This document shows positions 16,469-24,404 of a stretch of 64,000 nucleotides of DNA, in pieces. The stretch comes from Micromonospora sp. NBRC 110009. GTDB lineage: Bacteria > Actinomycetota > Actinomycetes > Mycobacteriales > Micromonosporaceae. The notes below the pieces were generated by a model. That model did not search any database. It was not told the origin of the DNA and worked only from the letters and a program-made list of their open reading frames with translations. Numbering within the stretch: the first letter of the stretch is position 1; every line of letters begins with the position of its first letter. Location of the stretch: NCBI RefSeq assembly GCF_030518795.1, contig NZ_CP130427.1:6200001-6264000 (forward strand), written 5' to 3'. The position numbers and the translations under genes are program-made.

Positions 16469-17401
16469 TCAACGTCCGGGGAGGCGGGAGAGCTGGGCCT
16501 CGATCGCCGCCGGAGTGAGCGCGGGCCGGCCGCCCGGGTTGCCCACGATGACGCCGGCCGCGGCCACCGCGTACCGGGCGGCGCGCTCGTAGGGCTCGCC
16601 GCGCAGCAGTCCGGCCGTGAGCGCGGCGACGAAGGCGTCCCCGGCGCCGGTGCTGTCCACCATGGGCGTCTCGGCCAGCGGCACGAAGAGCTCCCCGTCC
16701 GGCCAGACGAAGGCGTTGCCCTCCCCCGCCACCTCCACGGCGACCAGCCCGGGACCCCGGGCGAGCAGTTCCCGGCCGGCCCGCAGCCCCGCCGTGGCGT
16801 CCTTCGGCGCATCGCCCACGATCAGCCCGGCCTCCTGGGCGTCGGTCCGCAGCACGTCGGCCAGGCCGAGCAGGTCCGCCGCGCCGGCCGGGTCGGCCGG
16901 CGCGCCGTCGAGCACGACCAGCCGGTCGGCGGTACGGGCGCAGCGGGCCGCTGCCAGCGCGGCGGGCAGCGGCTGCTGGAGCTGGACGAGGACCGCCCGC
17001 GCCGCCCGCAGCGCTTCCTCGGCACCGGTCACGTCCGCCTCGGTCAGCAGGGTCGCCTCGGGGATGTCCTCCAGGTAGCGCCACTGCGCCCGGGCGTCGA
17101 CCAGGTCCACGATCAGCGCGCTGGGCGTGTCGGCGCGGCGCACCACCGGGGCGACGTCGATGCCGTCGCTGCGGGCCCGACCCAGCAGCCGGTCGCCGAC
17201 CTCGTCCTCGCCGACCACGCCGAGCAGTCCGACGCGGGCGCCGAGCTGGGCGAGCCCGACGGCCTGGTTGGCCCCCTTGCCGCCGAGCTGCTCCCGGCGG
17301 CAGCGCACCGGGGCGGTGGCGGACGGGCCGGGCACCTCGTCCACCAGCAGGACGAGGTCCCGTGCCACCTGCCCCACCACGATCGCGTCCAGTCCGGCCA
17401 T
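16469..17401 (-). CDS. PfkB-family sugar/nucleoside kinase
   Basis: Cytosolic ribokinase-like kinase of 310 residues. Motif 1, GGKGANQA, is at 40-47. Motif 2, DSTGAGDAF, is at 249-257 with catalytic base Asp255 and the GAGD anion hole. Length and order are standard for PfkB. The N-terminal VVGQVARDLVLLVDEVP is the usual start. No sugar transporter or regulator sits beside it, so the substrate is open (ribose, adenosine or another furanose). It lies about 40 bp upstream of the Ntn-hydrolase gene on the same strand. Confidence 0.88.
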   Translation of the reverse strand: MAGLDAIVVGQVARDLVLLVDEVPGPSATAPVRCRREQLGGKGANQAVGLAQLGARVGLLGVVGEDEVGDRLLGRARSDGIDVAPVVRRADTPSALIVDLVDARAQWRYLEDIPEATLLTEADVTGAEEALRAARAVLVQLQQPLPAALAAARCARTADRLVVLDGAPADPAGAADLLGLADVLRTDAQEAGLIVGDAPKDATAGLRAGRELLARGPGLVAVEVAGEGNAFVWPDGELFVPLAETPMVDSTGAGDAFVAALTAGLLRGEPYERAARYAVAAAGVIVGNPGGRPALTPAAIEAQLSRLPGR

Positions 17402-17440
17402 GCCGCGCTGATACCCGGGCCACCGCCGGTCACGCCCGGA

Positions 17441-17914
17441 TCAGCCCCGGACGACGCCGAACATGAAGCAGCCGTACACCACGTTGCGGCTGTGCAGGCG
17501 GTCCACCGCCGGGTCGGCCAGGAGCTCGGCGATGACCGCCTCCGGGTCCTCGCCGTCGTGCCACCGGCCGCCGACGATCCGCCCCCGGCGGTCGTACGCC
17601 CGGAGCACCTGGGGCCGTCCCCGCCAGTCGGCCGGATAACCGGTCACGTCGGCCGGACCGGGGCAGTCGGCGTCGTGCGCGAAGATCGGCCCCACCTCCC
17701 GGTACGGTCCCTCGGGCAGCGGCGGGGCGTACCCGAAGAGCAGCAGCGGCTCACCCGGGGTGGCGTCGCGGAGGCAGCAGCGCAGCGGTTCGCCGCCCTC
17801 GGCGGTGGCCCGCTCCACCTGTCGTCCGCCCGCGTCGCGGCCGGTGCGCCGCACCGCGGCCAGCACCTCGACCGGCAGCGGCTGGATCAGATACCTGGTA
17901 CGCGTCGTCGTCAT
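17441..17914 (-). CDS. DUF1203 family protein
   Basis: Small cytosolic protein of 157 residues of the DUF1203 family, with no known biochemical role. Family features are visible: the Cys pair in EPLRCCLRDATPGE, the central LLLFGYAPPLPEGPYREVGP strand region, the HDADCPG box, and the C-terminal RNVVYGCFMFGV. ATG 17914 gives the usual family length; the open frame runs further upstream into the regulator gene without a convincing ribosome site. It follows the MerR gene by 65 bp and may be in its operon. Confidence 0.8.
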   Translation of the reverse strand: MTTTRTRYLIQPLPVEVLAAVRRTGRDAGGRQVERATAEGGEPLRCCLRDATPGEPLLLFGYAPPLPEGPYREVGPIFAHDADCPGPADVTGYPADWRGRPQVLRAYDRRGRIVGGRWHDGEDPEAVIAELLADPAVDRLHSRNVVYGCFMFGVVRG

Positions 17915-17979
17915 GCTCACCAGCGTGGCCGGGAGGATCCCCGGATGCTGGCGGCGATCGGACCTCGCACGCCGGCCGA

Positions 17980-18804
17980 TCAGCGTCGGGAGACCGGGAT
18001 CTGCAGCTCGGTGACACCCTTCTCCGGCTCCTCCTGGGAGTAGTCCAGGTAGACCTCGCGGGCGTACCCCTCGGCCCGCCAGCCGTTCTCCTCGATCCAC
18101 CGGGCCAGCACCTCCATGCTGGCCTCGACCTCGTCCATCGACCCGTGGTGCACCAGCGTCGCGGCGGCGGGCAGCGCGGGCAGGTCGACGATGGTGAAGT
18201 CCCCCGACGCCGAGGGCTCGACGCCGACGGTCGCCCCGGCGTGCACCACGACCGCCTCCCCCTCGCCCGCCGGCTCGTACCAGGCGATGGCCGGCCCGGT
18301 GGGGCGCACCCGCGCCCCCTCCAGGCGCCGGAACAGTTCCGGATAGAGGGGTTGAATCACCGGGCCGATGTCCGGCGTCTCGTAGCTGGGCGCGACCGCG
18401 GTCAGTTCCGCGATCCGCACTGCCGGGATCTCCTTGAGCACGACGTCCTTGGTGGTCATCCGACCCTCCGTCTCGAGCATCCGGAGCCTCGCCTCGATCC
18501 CGGCCAGCCGGGCGGTGTCCGCGGCGACCTGCGCCGCGAGCTGGGCGCGGCGCAGCCGCAGCATGCCCCGCAGCTCGCCGGCGTCCAGGTCGTCGTCGAG
18601 GACGGCCCGGACCTGGTCCAGGGTGAGTCCCAGGTCCTTCAGGGCGATCACCCGGTTGAGCCGGCCCAGTTGCTCCGCCCGGTAGTAGCGGTAACCGGTG
18701 TGCGGGTCGACGACGGCCGGGCGGAGCAGCCCGACGCCGTCGTAGTGCCGCAGCATCCGGGCCGACACCCGGCCGAGTGCGGCGAATTCTCCGATGGTGA
18801 ACAT
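17980..18804 (-). CDS. MerR-type regulator with GyrI-like effector domain
   Basis: Transcription factor of 274 residues in the BmrR mould. Residues 1-70 are the MerR winged helix-turn-helix (FTIGEFAALGRVSARMLRHY, GYRYYRAEQLGRLNRV). Residues 75-115 form the dimer coiled coil. Residues 118-274 are a GyrI/BacA-like drug-binding domain (VVLKEIPAVRIAELTAVAPS onward, ending VTELQIPVSR). Such proteins sense lipophilic cations or antibiotics and untwist a stretched promoter spacer. A matching dyad and -35 box lie directly upstream, implying autoregulation. The downstream DUF1203 gene may be a target. Confidence 0.9.
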   Translation of the reverse strand: MFTIGEFAALGRVSARMLRHYDGVGLLRPAVVDPHTGYRYYRAEQLGRLNRVIALKDLGLTLDQVRAVLDDDLDAGELRGMLRLRRAQLAAQVAADTARLAGIEARLRMLETEGRMTTKDVVLKEIPAVRIAELTAVAPSYETPDIGPVIQPLYPELFRRLEGARVRPTGPAIAWYEPAGEGEAVVVHAGATVGVEPSASGDFTIVDLPALPAAATLVHHGSMDEVEASMEVLARWIEENGWRAEGYAREVYLDYSQEEPEKGVTELQIPVSRR

Positions 18805-18823
18805 GGCCCCTTCACGCTCGTCC

Positions 18824-18844
18824 CTGACACGGTGTCAGAGTCAA
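18824..18844 (-). promoter_or_regulatory. MerR-type promoter/operator dyad
   Basis: CTGACAC-c-GTGTCAG is a perfect 15-bp dyad immediately downstream of a TTGACT -35 box (18844-18839, minus strand). It sits 20-40 bp upstream of the MerR gene start. A dyad placed inside the promoter spacer is the hallmark of MerR-controlled promoters. Confidence 0.7.
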
Positions 18845-18853
18845 GCGCGGCCG

Positions 18854-20458
18854 TCACGGGCGGGCCGGGACGCGCCGGATGGTGCGCGGGCCGACCAGCC
18901 GGCGGACCACCGGCACGGCGTTCCACTTCGCCGCGCCGACCAGGTCCCGCGCGTGCTCCAGCACCGTGTAGTCGGGCCGGGCCAGGCCGTCGGCGATCGC
19001 CCGGTCCAGGTCGTTGCCGCAGCGGGTGAGCACGCTGTCGAAGTCGCGGCGGACCGGTTCGAGCAACTGGTAGCCGAAGGAGCGGTGCAGGCGGGCGAAG
19101 AGCGGCTTGTAGAGGCGGGCTCGCTCGTGCAGGCCCGACGAGTGCGACATCGGGTTCTTCGGGCGCCGGCGGATGTAGTCCGGCAGCAGGTCGGCGAAGG
19201 CCCGCCGGACGATCCACTTTTCCTGGCCGTCGCGCACCTTCAGGTGGAGCGGGATGCGCATCGCCAGCTCCAGCACGCTCAGGTCGAGGAAGGGCACCCG
19301 GGCCTCCACCCCGTGGCCCATGCTGACCCGGTCCACCCGCTGCAACTCGGTCCGACCCAGGTTACGGATCTTGTGCAGGAAGAGCCGGCGGGACCGTTCC
19401 GGGCCGACCTGGTGGTACATCGGGTACCCGCCGAACAGCTCGTCCGAGCCGTCCCCGGTGAGCACCACCTTGACGCCCAGCTCGCGCAGCCGCCGGAAGA
19501 TCGGCACCGAGACCACCGCGTTGATGATGTCGCCGTACTCGGTCAGCTCGGAGATCCGGATCGCCTCCCGGACGTCGGCCAGCCGGATGTCCCGCGGGCG
19601 CAGCTCGACCACCTCGTGCGGCACGCCCAGATCGGCGGCGAGCCGCCGGGCGTACGCCACGTCAGGGCTGTCCGGCACGCCAACGGTGACCGCGACGCAG
19701 TCCGGGTGCGACTCCCGGGCGTGCAGCAGGGCGAGCGAGCTGTCCAGGCCGCCGGAGAGGACCACCCCGACGGTGAGGTCGGTGTCGAGCCGCACGCGGA
19801 TGCTGTCGGTGAGCGCGACCCGGACGAGCAGGGCGGCCTCGTCCGGGTCGTCGATCACCGGCAGCCCGGCGCCGAGGCGCAGCAGGTCGACGTGCGGGCG
19901 CAGCCGGACCGGCCCGTCGGGCTCGGCCCAGCCGTGGTGCCCGGGCGGCACCTCGCCGATCGGCGCCCCGTGCCCGACCAGCGCCTTCACCTCCGAGGCG
20001 AGGTGCAGGCAGCCGGGGCCGCGGGCCCAGTAGAGGGGCTTCACCCCGACCGGGTCCCGGGCCAGGTAGGCCCGGCCGCTGGCCCGCTCCACCACGACGA
20101 AGGCGTACTCCCCGCGCAGCCGGTGCACCGCCTCCTCACCCCAGTGCCGGAACGCGGCGAGCACCACCTCGGTGTCGCTCGTGCTGCGGAAGGGGTACCC
20201 GAGCCGCGTCAGCTCCGAGCGCAGCTCGTGGTGGTTGAAGATCTCGCCGTGGTAGCAGAGCAGGTGCCGTTCGTCGGGCGAGAGCCAGGGCTGCACCGCC
20301 CGCTCCCGGTCCACGATCCGCAGCCGGCGTACCCCGGCGAGCAGGCCGTTCTGCTGCCGGGTCTCGGTCACCTCGCCTCGAGGGGCGAGGGCGGCGAGCA
20401 TCCGACGGAAGGTGGCCGGGTCGGCGTCCGGTCCGATGCTCAGCGCGATTCCGCACAC
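18854..20458 (-). CDS. asparagine synthase-like amidotransferase, atypical glutaminase site
   Basis: Protein of 534 residues with an N-terminal class-II glutamine amidotransferase domain and a C-terminal ATP-pyrophosphatase synthetase domain. GTG 20458 places the nucleophile Cys directly after the initiator (VCGIALS). The PP loop SGGLDSS is at 235-241 and LTGDGSDELFGGY follows, so the synthetase half looks active. The glutaminase half departs from AsnB: the RGPD box reads RGEV, and the oxyanion Asn of NGE is His70 (YHGEIFN). Glutamine use is therefore doubtful. It starts 5 bp after the M15-like gene, so they are one operon. It could amidate a peptide or cell-wall substrate. Confidence 0.82.
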   Translation of the reverse strand: MCGIALSIGPDADPATFRRMLAALAPRGEVTETRQQNGLLAGVRRLRIVDRERAVQPWLSPDERHLLCYHGEIFNHHELRSELTRLGYPFRSTSDTEVVLAAFRHWGEEAVHRLRGEYAFVVVERASGRAYLARDPVGVKPLYWARGPGCLHLASEVKALVGHGAPIGEVPPGHHGWAEPDGPVRLRPHVDLLRLGAGLPVIDDPDEAALLVRVALTDSIRVRLDTDLTVGVVLSGGLDSSLALLHARESHPDCVAVTVGVPDSPDVAYARRLAADLGVPHEVVELRPRDIRLADVREAIRISELTEYGDIINAVVSVPIFRRLRELGVKVVLTGDGSDELFGGYPMYHQVGPERSRRLFLHKIRNLGRTELQRVDRVSMGHGVEARVPFLDLSVLELAMRIPLHLKVRDGQEKWIVRRAFADLLPDYIRRRPKNPMSHSSGLHERARLYKPLFARLHRSFGYQLLEPVRRDFDSVLTRCGNDLDRAIADGLARPDYTVLEHARDLVGAAKWNAVPVVRRLVGPRTIRRVPARP

Positions 20459-20463
20459 GCTCG

Positions 20464-21429
20464 TCAGACCCCCATCTCGGCCTCGTACGCCCCTCGGAAG
20501 CGGCGGCGCGCGGCGGGCGCGAGGCAGAGGTGCCAGGCCTGGCCCTCGTCGACCACGTTGATCTCGCCGGCCTCCTGTCGGGCCAGCAGCAGGTCGGCCA
20601 GGGTCTCCCGGACGCCGAAGCGCCGGAACCAGGCCAGCTCCACGTCGGCCGCCCAGCCGAGGCAGTGCCCGCTGGGCACCATGGCGGCGTAGCCCAGGCG
20701 GCGCAGCCGGTACTGGTGCTCGGCGCTGCGGGCCAGGCTGGTGGCCCAGAGCGGCGGGGTGCCCGGCGGGGTGGCCAGGGCGAACTCCCGGCCGATGTCG
20801 TTGAGCAGGGCCACCACCTCGCGGCGGGCCCGGCGGAACATCAGCCCGGCGGTGCGCGGGGTGGCGTCGGGCAGGAGCCGCCGGCGGGCCGCCCGCAGCC
20901 CGCGGCCGAGGACGCCGGCCGGCTGCTCCTGGTAGCGGAAGGCCAGCAGCCCGCGACGGCGCAGCCACTCCAGGTCGACCAGGTCGGTGCTGGTGTTGAC
21001 CTGGCTGTCGGTGAGGAAGGGAGCGCTGTCCCGCCACCACATCACGTCGATCCGGGAGAGCAGGTAGATCCGGACCAGCGCGGTGAGGTCGTGCGCCGAG
21101 CTGCGGGCGTTGGGCTGGTAGCGGGCGATCTCCAGCAGCAGGGTCTCCCGGGCGCCCACGAACCCCTGCGGGGTGGCGTCGAGGACCGCGGCGATCGCCG
21201 GCTCACGCAGCCGCTGGTCCAGCAGCACCTGGCGGGCGGTGGTCGACGGGGCGTCCGCCAGGGCGCCCACCTCGACCAGCAGCTCGGCCACCGCCGCCCG
21301 GTACGCGGCGAGGTCCGGCGCATCGGTGACGGGACGGCGCCCGGCGGCGGGCGGCAGCCGGCGGGCGGGGGCGGTGGCCGCGACGGCGGGCCCGGGCTGC
21401 TGGCCGGGGCTTCGGCTGGGCACGCGCAT
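20464..21429 (-). CDS. DUF5715/M15-like peptidase homologue
   Basis: Protein of 321 residues with a helical N-terminal region and a C-terminal domain carrying the LAS/M15 metallopeptidase signature S-x-H-x-x-G-x-A-x-D exactly (Ser253, His255, Gly258, Ala260, Asp262). A C-terminal AWH supplies the third zinc ligand, His300. In VanX/VanY-type D,D-peptidases the catalytic Glu stands three residues before that His; here it is Gln297. The fold and metal site are likely kept while peptidase chemistry is doubtful. No clear signal peptide is visible, although residues 1-35 are Pro/Ala/Arg-rich. It is the first gene of the operon with the asparagine synthase-like protein. Confidence 0.65.
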   Translation of the reverse strand: MRVPSRSPGQQPGPAVAATAPARRLPPAAGRRPVTDAPDLAAYRAAVAELLVEVGALADAPSTTARQVLLDQRLREPAIAAVLDATPQGFVGARETLLLEIARYQPNARSSAHDLTALVRIYLLSRIDVMWWRDSAPFLTDSQVNTSTDLVDLEWLRRRGLLAFRYQEQPAGVLGRGLRAARRRLLPDATPRTAGLMFRRARREVVALLNDIGREFALATPPGTPPLWATSLARSAEHQYRLRRLGYAAMVPSGHCLGWAADVELAWFRRFGVRETLADLLLARQEAGEINVVDEGQAWHLCLAPAARRRFRGAYEAEMGV

Positions 21430-21530
21430 GGTCGGGTCCCCTCTCCGGGCAGGACACGGTGTGGTCGAGCCTGAAACACACCGTAAGCACCAGGAACGGG
21501 AAATCCGCGAACAATCCTCCTATCCCCCCT

Positions 21531-22337
21531 CTAAGGGCGACGAGTCACCGCATCCGGCGCGGAAAGCGACTGCACCCAGCCGTACCCCGGCGCGGCGGGC
21601 AGTGCGGCGTCCCGGTCGGCCCGGACCGCGTCGGCGGCGTGCAGCGCGGCGCCGAGGGCGGCCCGGAACAGCAGGGAGCCGGTGCTGACCCGGGCCACGC
21701 CGAGCCGCCCCAGCACGGCCAGGGTCGGCCCGCCGGGTCGGTGCAGCACGTTCAGCGGTCGGCCGGCCTCGGCCGCCAGCCGCTCGACCAGGTCGTCCGG
21801 CGCGCCGGGAACGAAGAAGCCGTCGGCCCCGGCGGCCCGGTACGCGCGAGCCCGGTCCAGGGCCTCCGGCAGCGGCTCCGGCACGCCCAGCCACCAGGCG
21901 TCGGTGCGGGCGTTGACGAACAGCCCCGGCACGGCGGCCTTCACCGCCGCGATCTTGGCGGCGGCCAGTTCCGGCGGCGTCAGGCTGCCGTCCGGGCGGC
22001 CGTCCTCCAGGTTCACGCCCACCACGCCGAGCGCCGCCAGCTCGGCGACGTAGTCGGCCACCGCCGCCGGGTCGTCGCTGAACCCGCCCTCGACGTCCAC
22101 GGTGAGCAGCACCGGCAGGTCGCGCAGCCGCCGGGCGAGGTCGAGGTTCTCCCCCCGGGTGGCCCCGGCCGCGTCCGGCTTCCCACCCGCCGCGGCGACG
22201 CCGAGGCTGGTGGTGCCGATCGCCGGATGCCCCCGGGCCGCCAGGGCCGCGGCGGAGGCATGGTCCCAGGCGTTGGGCAGCAGCAGCGGCCGGCCCGGCC
22301 GGTGCAGGGCGTGGAAGGCCTCGGTGCGCTCATTCAT
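21531..22337 (-). CDS. isocitrate lyase/PEP mutase-family enzyme
   Basis: Cytosolic TIM-barrel enzyme of 268 residues in the PEP mutase/isocitrate lyase superfamily, which makes or breaks C-C or C-P bonds next to a carboxylate. Visible family features are the substrate strand LLLPNAWDHASAAAL, the Mg-site region VLLTVDVEGGFSD, the acidic VGVNLEDG box, and LFVNARTDAWW. The K-[KR]-C-G-H motif of true isocitrate lyase is absent, as is usual in the broad YqeB/PrpB-like group. GAGGTGA lies 8 bases before ATG 22337, and the start overlaps the stop of the P450 gene by four bases (ATGA), so the two are translated together. Confidence 0.85.
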   Translation of the reverse strand: MNERTEAFHALHRPGRPLLLPNAWDHASAAALAARGHPAIGTTSLGVAAAGGKPDAAGATRGENLDLARRLRDLPVLLTVDVEGGFSDDPAAVADYVAELAALGVVGVNLEDGRPDGSLTPPELAAAKIAAVKAAVPGLFVNARTDAWWLGVPEPLPEALDRARAYRAAGADGFFVPGAPDDLVERLAAEAGRPLNVLHRPGGPTLAVLGRLGVARVSTGSLLFRAALGAALHAADAVRADRDAALPAAPGYGWVQSLSAPDAVTRRP

Positions 22338-23410
22338 CGGACGGTCACCTCGGTGCTGGTCGGGACGGTCAGGGTGGGACGGGCCGGGTGGTCGGGGCCG
22401 GCGCGGCGGCGGAGCACGTCGACCACCCCGGCGGCCAGGGCCAGGGCGTGCCGCTCTCCCGGGCAGCCCCGGGGTCCGGCGCCGAAGGTCAGCGACCCGC
22501 CGGGGCGCCCGGGGCGGAACCGGTCCGGCTCGGAGTGCGCGGCGGGGTCGCGGTTGGCCGCGTCGAACCGGAGCAGCAGCGGGGCGTCCGGGCCGATCTC
22601 CCGGCCGCCGAGGTGCAGCGCGGCGGTGGTCACCCGCCGGGTGCCGCGTACCGGCGGATCGAGGCGCAGCACCTCGGCCAGCAGGTCGCCGGTGGACAGC
22701 GCGGCCGGCGCCGCGAGGCCGTGCCGGACGGCCGCGCCGATCAGCCCGGCGGTGGCGTCGCAGGCCTGGACCAGCAGCCCGATCCGGTTCGCGGCCGCCT
22801 CGGGCGGGGCCGGCGGGGACATCGCCAGCAGCGCGGCCACGGCCCGGTCCGCGCGGGCCACCGCGGCCGGGGCGGCGCCCGGGTGGTACGCCGCCGCCAC
22901 CGCGGCCACTGCCGGCCCGGCCGCCGCCAGGTCGGCCAGGCCGAGCCGCGCCGCCAGCACCGAGAGGGGTACGCGCCGCGCCAGCACCTCCAGCGTCCCG
23001 CCGGCCCGGTCGCGTTCGTCCCCGGTACGCCCGGCGGCCACCCCGTCCCGCGACCCACCGGCCGGGCCGGCCCCGTCCAGCGCTTGCCGGGCGGCCGCCT
23101 CGTCCAGCGCCTCCCCGGCCAACCGGGCCGCCGCCTGCCGCAGCTCGTCCGGGTCGAGGTGGGCCAACGCGGCGACCCCGATCGCGCGCCGGGCGGGGTG
23201 CCGGTCCGGCGGGCTGAACCGGCTGACCGCGCCGCGCAGCCAGGCCAGGGTGCCCGGCGGCCCGGCGGGCGCGGCGGGCACCACGCATCGGGGGTCGGTC
23301 AGCACGGCGAGCACATCGGCGTGCCGGGTGACCACCCACCCGTCGTCGAGGAGTACGGGCGCCGCGCACGCTGGCGTCCCCGGGTCCTGCGGAATCTCCG
23401 GCCAACTCAT
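22334..23410 (-). CDS. short cytochrome P450
   Basis: Soluble bacterial P450 of 358 residues, short for the family (usually 390-420). The haem-binding loop FGAGPRGCPGE provides the thiolate ligand Cys316. The K-helix ExxR is EVLR (Glu246, Arg249). The I-helix oxygen-activation Thr is Thr220 in CDATAGL. An Ala/Gly-rich insertion occupies about 108-138. No ferredoxin or reductase gene is adjacent. Tight coupling with the PEP-mutase-family gene suggests a shared pathway, but there is no surrounding biosynthetic cluster. The substrate is unknown. Confidence 0.87.
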   Translation of the reverse strand: MSWPEIPQDPGTPACAAPVLLDDGWVVTRHADVLAVLTDPRCVVPAAPAGPPGTLAWLRGAVSRFSPPDRHPARRAIGVAALAHLDPDELRQAAARLAGEALDEAAARQALDGAGPAGGSRDGVAAGRTGDERDRAGGTLEVLARRVPLSVLAARLGLADLAAAGPAVAAVAAAYHPGAAPAAVARADRAVAALLAMSPPAPPEAAANRIGLLVQACDATAGLIGAAVRHGLAAPAALSTGDLLAEVLRLDPPVRGTRRVTTAALHLGGREIGPDAPLLLRFDAANRDPAAHSEPDRFRPGRPGGSLTFGAGPRGCPGERHALALAAGVVDVLRRRAGPDHPARPTLTVPTSTEVTVR

Positions 23411-23462
23411 CCCCCGACCGTAGGCCCGGAACCCTTCGGCCCAGGCCGAACGATCCGACCCT

Positions 23463-23523
23463 GTCGATCATGAGGTTGGCGGCGGTTTCCGAGATCGACA
23501 TCGCCGCCGAAGTCATGATCGAC
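23463..23523. repeat. 61-bp imperfect palindrome between gene starts and ends
   Basis: Outer arms GTCGATCATGA and TCATGATCGAC are perfect (11 bp). Inner segments GGCGGCG and CGCCGCC can also pair, giving a long hairpin. It sits between the ArsR-type gene end (23535) and the P450 gene start (23410), so it may be a terminator for the regulator or a REP-like repeat unit. Confidence 0.6.
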
Positions 23524-23534
23524 CTGGCGGAGGG

Positions 23535-24281
23535 TCAGGCGCGGGCGGGGGCGGTGTCGCGGGAGGGGGGTGGGGCGAGGTCGGCCGGGGTGCGGCCGAG
23601 GGCGGCAGCGAGGGCGGGGCGGCCGGCCGGGGTGAGGCGGACGGCGCGGCCGGTGCCGCGTACGGTCCAGCCGAGGTCGAGGAAGCGGCGGTTGAGGGCC
23701 GCCCCGAGCGCCCCGGCCAGGTGCGGGCGGCGCTCGGTCCAGTCCAGGCAGTCCCGGACCAGCGGACGCCGGGCGGCGCGCAGCGGCTCGACCGGCACAC
23801 CCAACTCGGCGAGCCAGGCCACCCCGTGCGCGGTGACGGCGAGGCCGCCGGTCCGGTCCAGCACGCCCCGGTCCAGCAGCGCGTCGTGCAGCAGCACGCC
23901 GAGCCGGCCGGCCAGGTGGTCGTAACAGGTCCGGGCGTACGCGAGGACGGCGCCGGCAGAGGCGGCGCGCAGCGTGCGGGGCGGCGCCGGCTGGGCGGGC
24001 GCGTGCCCGGCCAGGTCCTCGATGAGCTGGGCCACCGACGGGCCGGCGAGGCGGACGTACCGGTGCCGGCCCTGCCGCTCCTCGACCAGCAGGCCGCCTC
24101 GCACCAGCCGGTTGAGGTGGTCGGTCGCGGTGGAGGGTGCCACCCCGCCGGCCCGGGCCAGCTCCCCCGCCGTCCAGGCCCGCCCGTCGAGCAGGGCCAG
24201 GCAGAAGGCGGCGCGGGTCCGGTCGGCGAGCAGCGCGGCGAGCCCGGCCATCGCGCGTCCGTCGGTGCTGGTGCTGGTCAT
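23535..24281 (-). CDS. ArsR-type winged-helix regulator
   Basis: DNA-binding protein of 248 residues. Residues 10-80 form an ArsR-like winged helix (LAALLADRTRAAFCLALLDG, then ELARAGGVAPSTATDHLNRL as recognition helix and a GRHRYVRL wing). The C-terminal 150 residues are a helical domain of unknown function with a HAV repeat-like ending, common in longer actinobacterial ArsR proteins. There is no obvious metal-binding Cys cluster; the single Cys residues are dispersed. It is divergent from the GH43 gene across 123 bp with an operator-like dyad, and may control it. Confidence 0.82.
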   Translation of the reverse strand: MTSTSTDGRAMAGLAALLADRTRAAFCLALLDGRAWTAGELARAGGVAPSTATDHLNRLVRGGLLVEERQGRHRYVRLAGPSVAQLIEDLAGHAPAQPAPPRTLRAASAGAVLAYARTCYDHLAGRLGVLLHDALLDRGVLDRTGGLAVTAHGVAWLAELGVPVEPLRAARRPLVRDCLDWTERRPHLAGALGAALNRRFLDLGWTVRGTGRAVRLTPAGRPALAAALGRTPADLAPPPSRDTAPARA

Positions 24282-24336
24282 CCCCCCATGCTGGCACGCG
24301 CACCGTTCGGCGCCGACCGACACGTGCGACACCTCT

Positions 24337-24362
24337 TTACATCGTTGTATCCAACGTTGTAA
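24337..24362. promoter_or_regulatory. operator-like dyad upstream of the GH43 gene
   Basis: TTACATCGTTG and CAACGTTGTAA form near-perfect arms (10 of 11 match) around TATC. It is an AT-rich island in GC-rich DNA 43 bp before the GH43 start and 56 bp before the divergent ArsR-type gene. Size and symmetry suit a LacI- or ArsR-type dimer. Confidence 0.6.
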
Positions 24363-24404
24363 GAACGGGGCACCGCACCTCCGTCCACACCCGAGGCAGG
24401 TCTG

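Noticed and set aside
18854..23410. A natural-product cluster (asparagine synthase, M15-like protein, P450, PEP-mutase-like enzyme), possibly lasso-peptide or phosphonate
   Set aside because: There is no precursor peptide, transglutaminase-like B protein, transporter or phosphonate partner. PEP mutase itself needs an EDKxxxxxNS motif that I do not see. The two pairs look independent.
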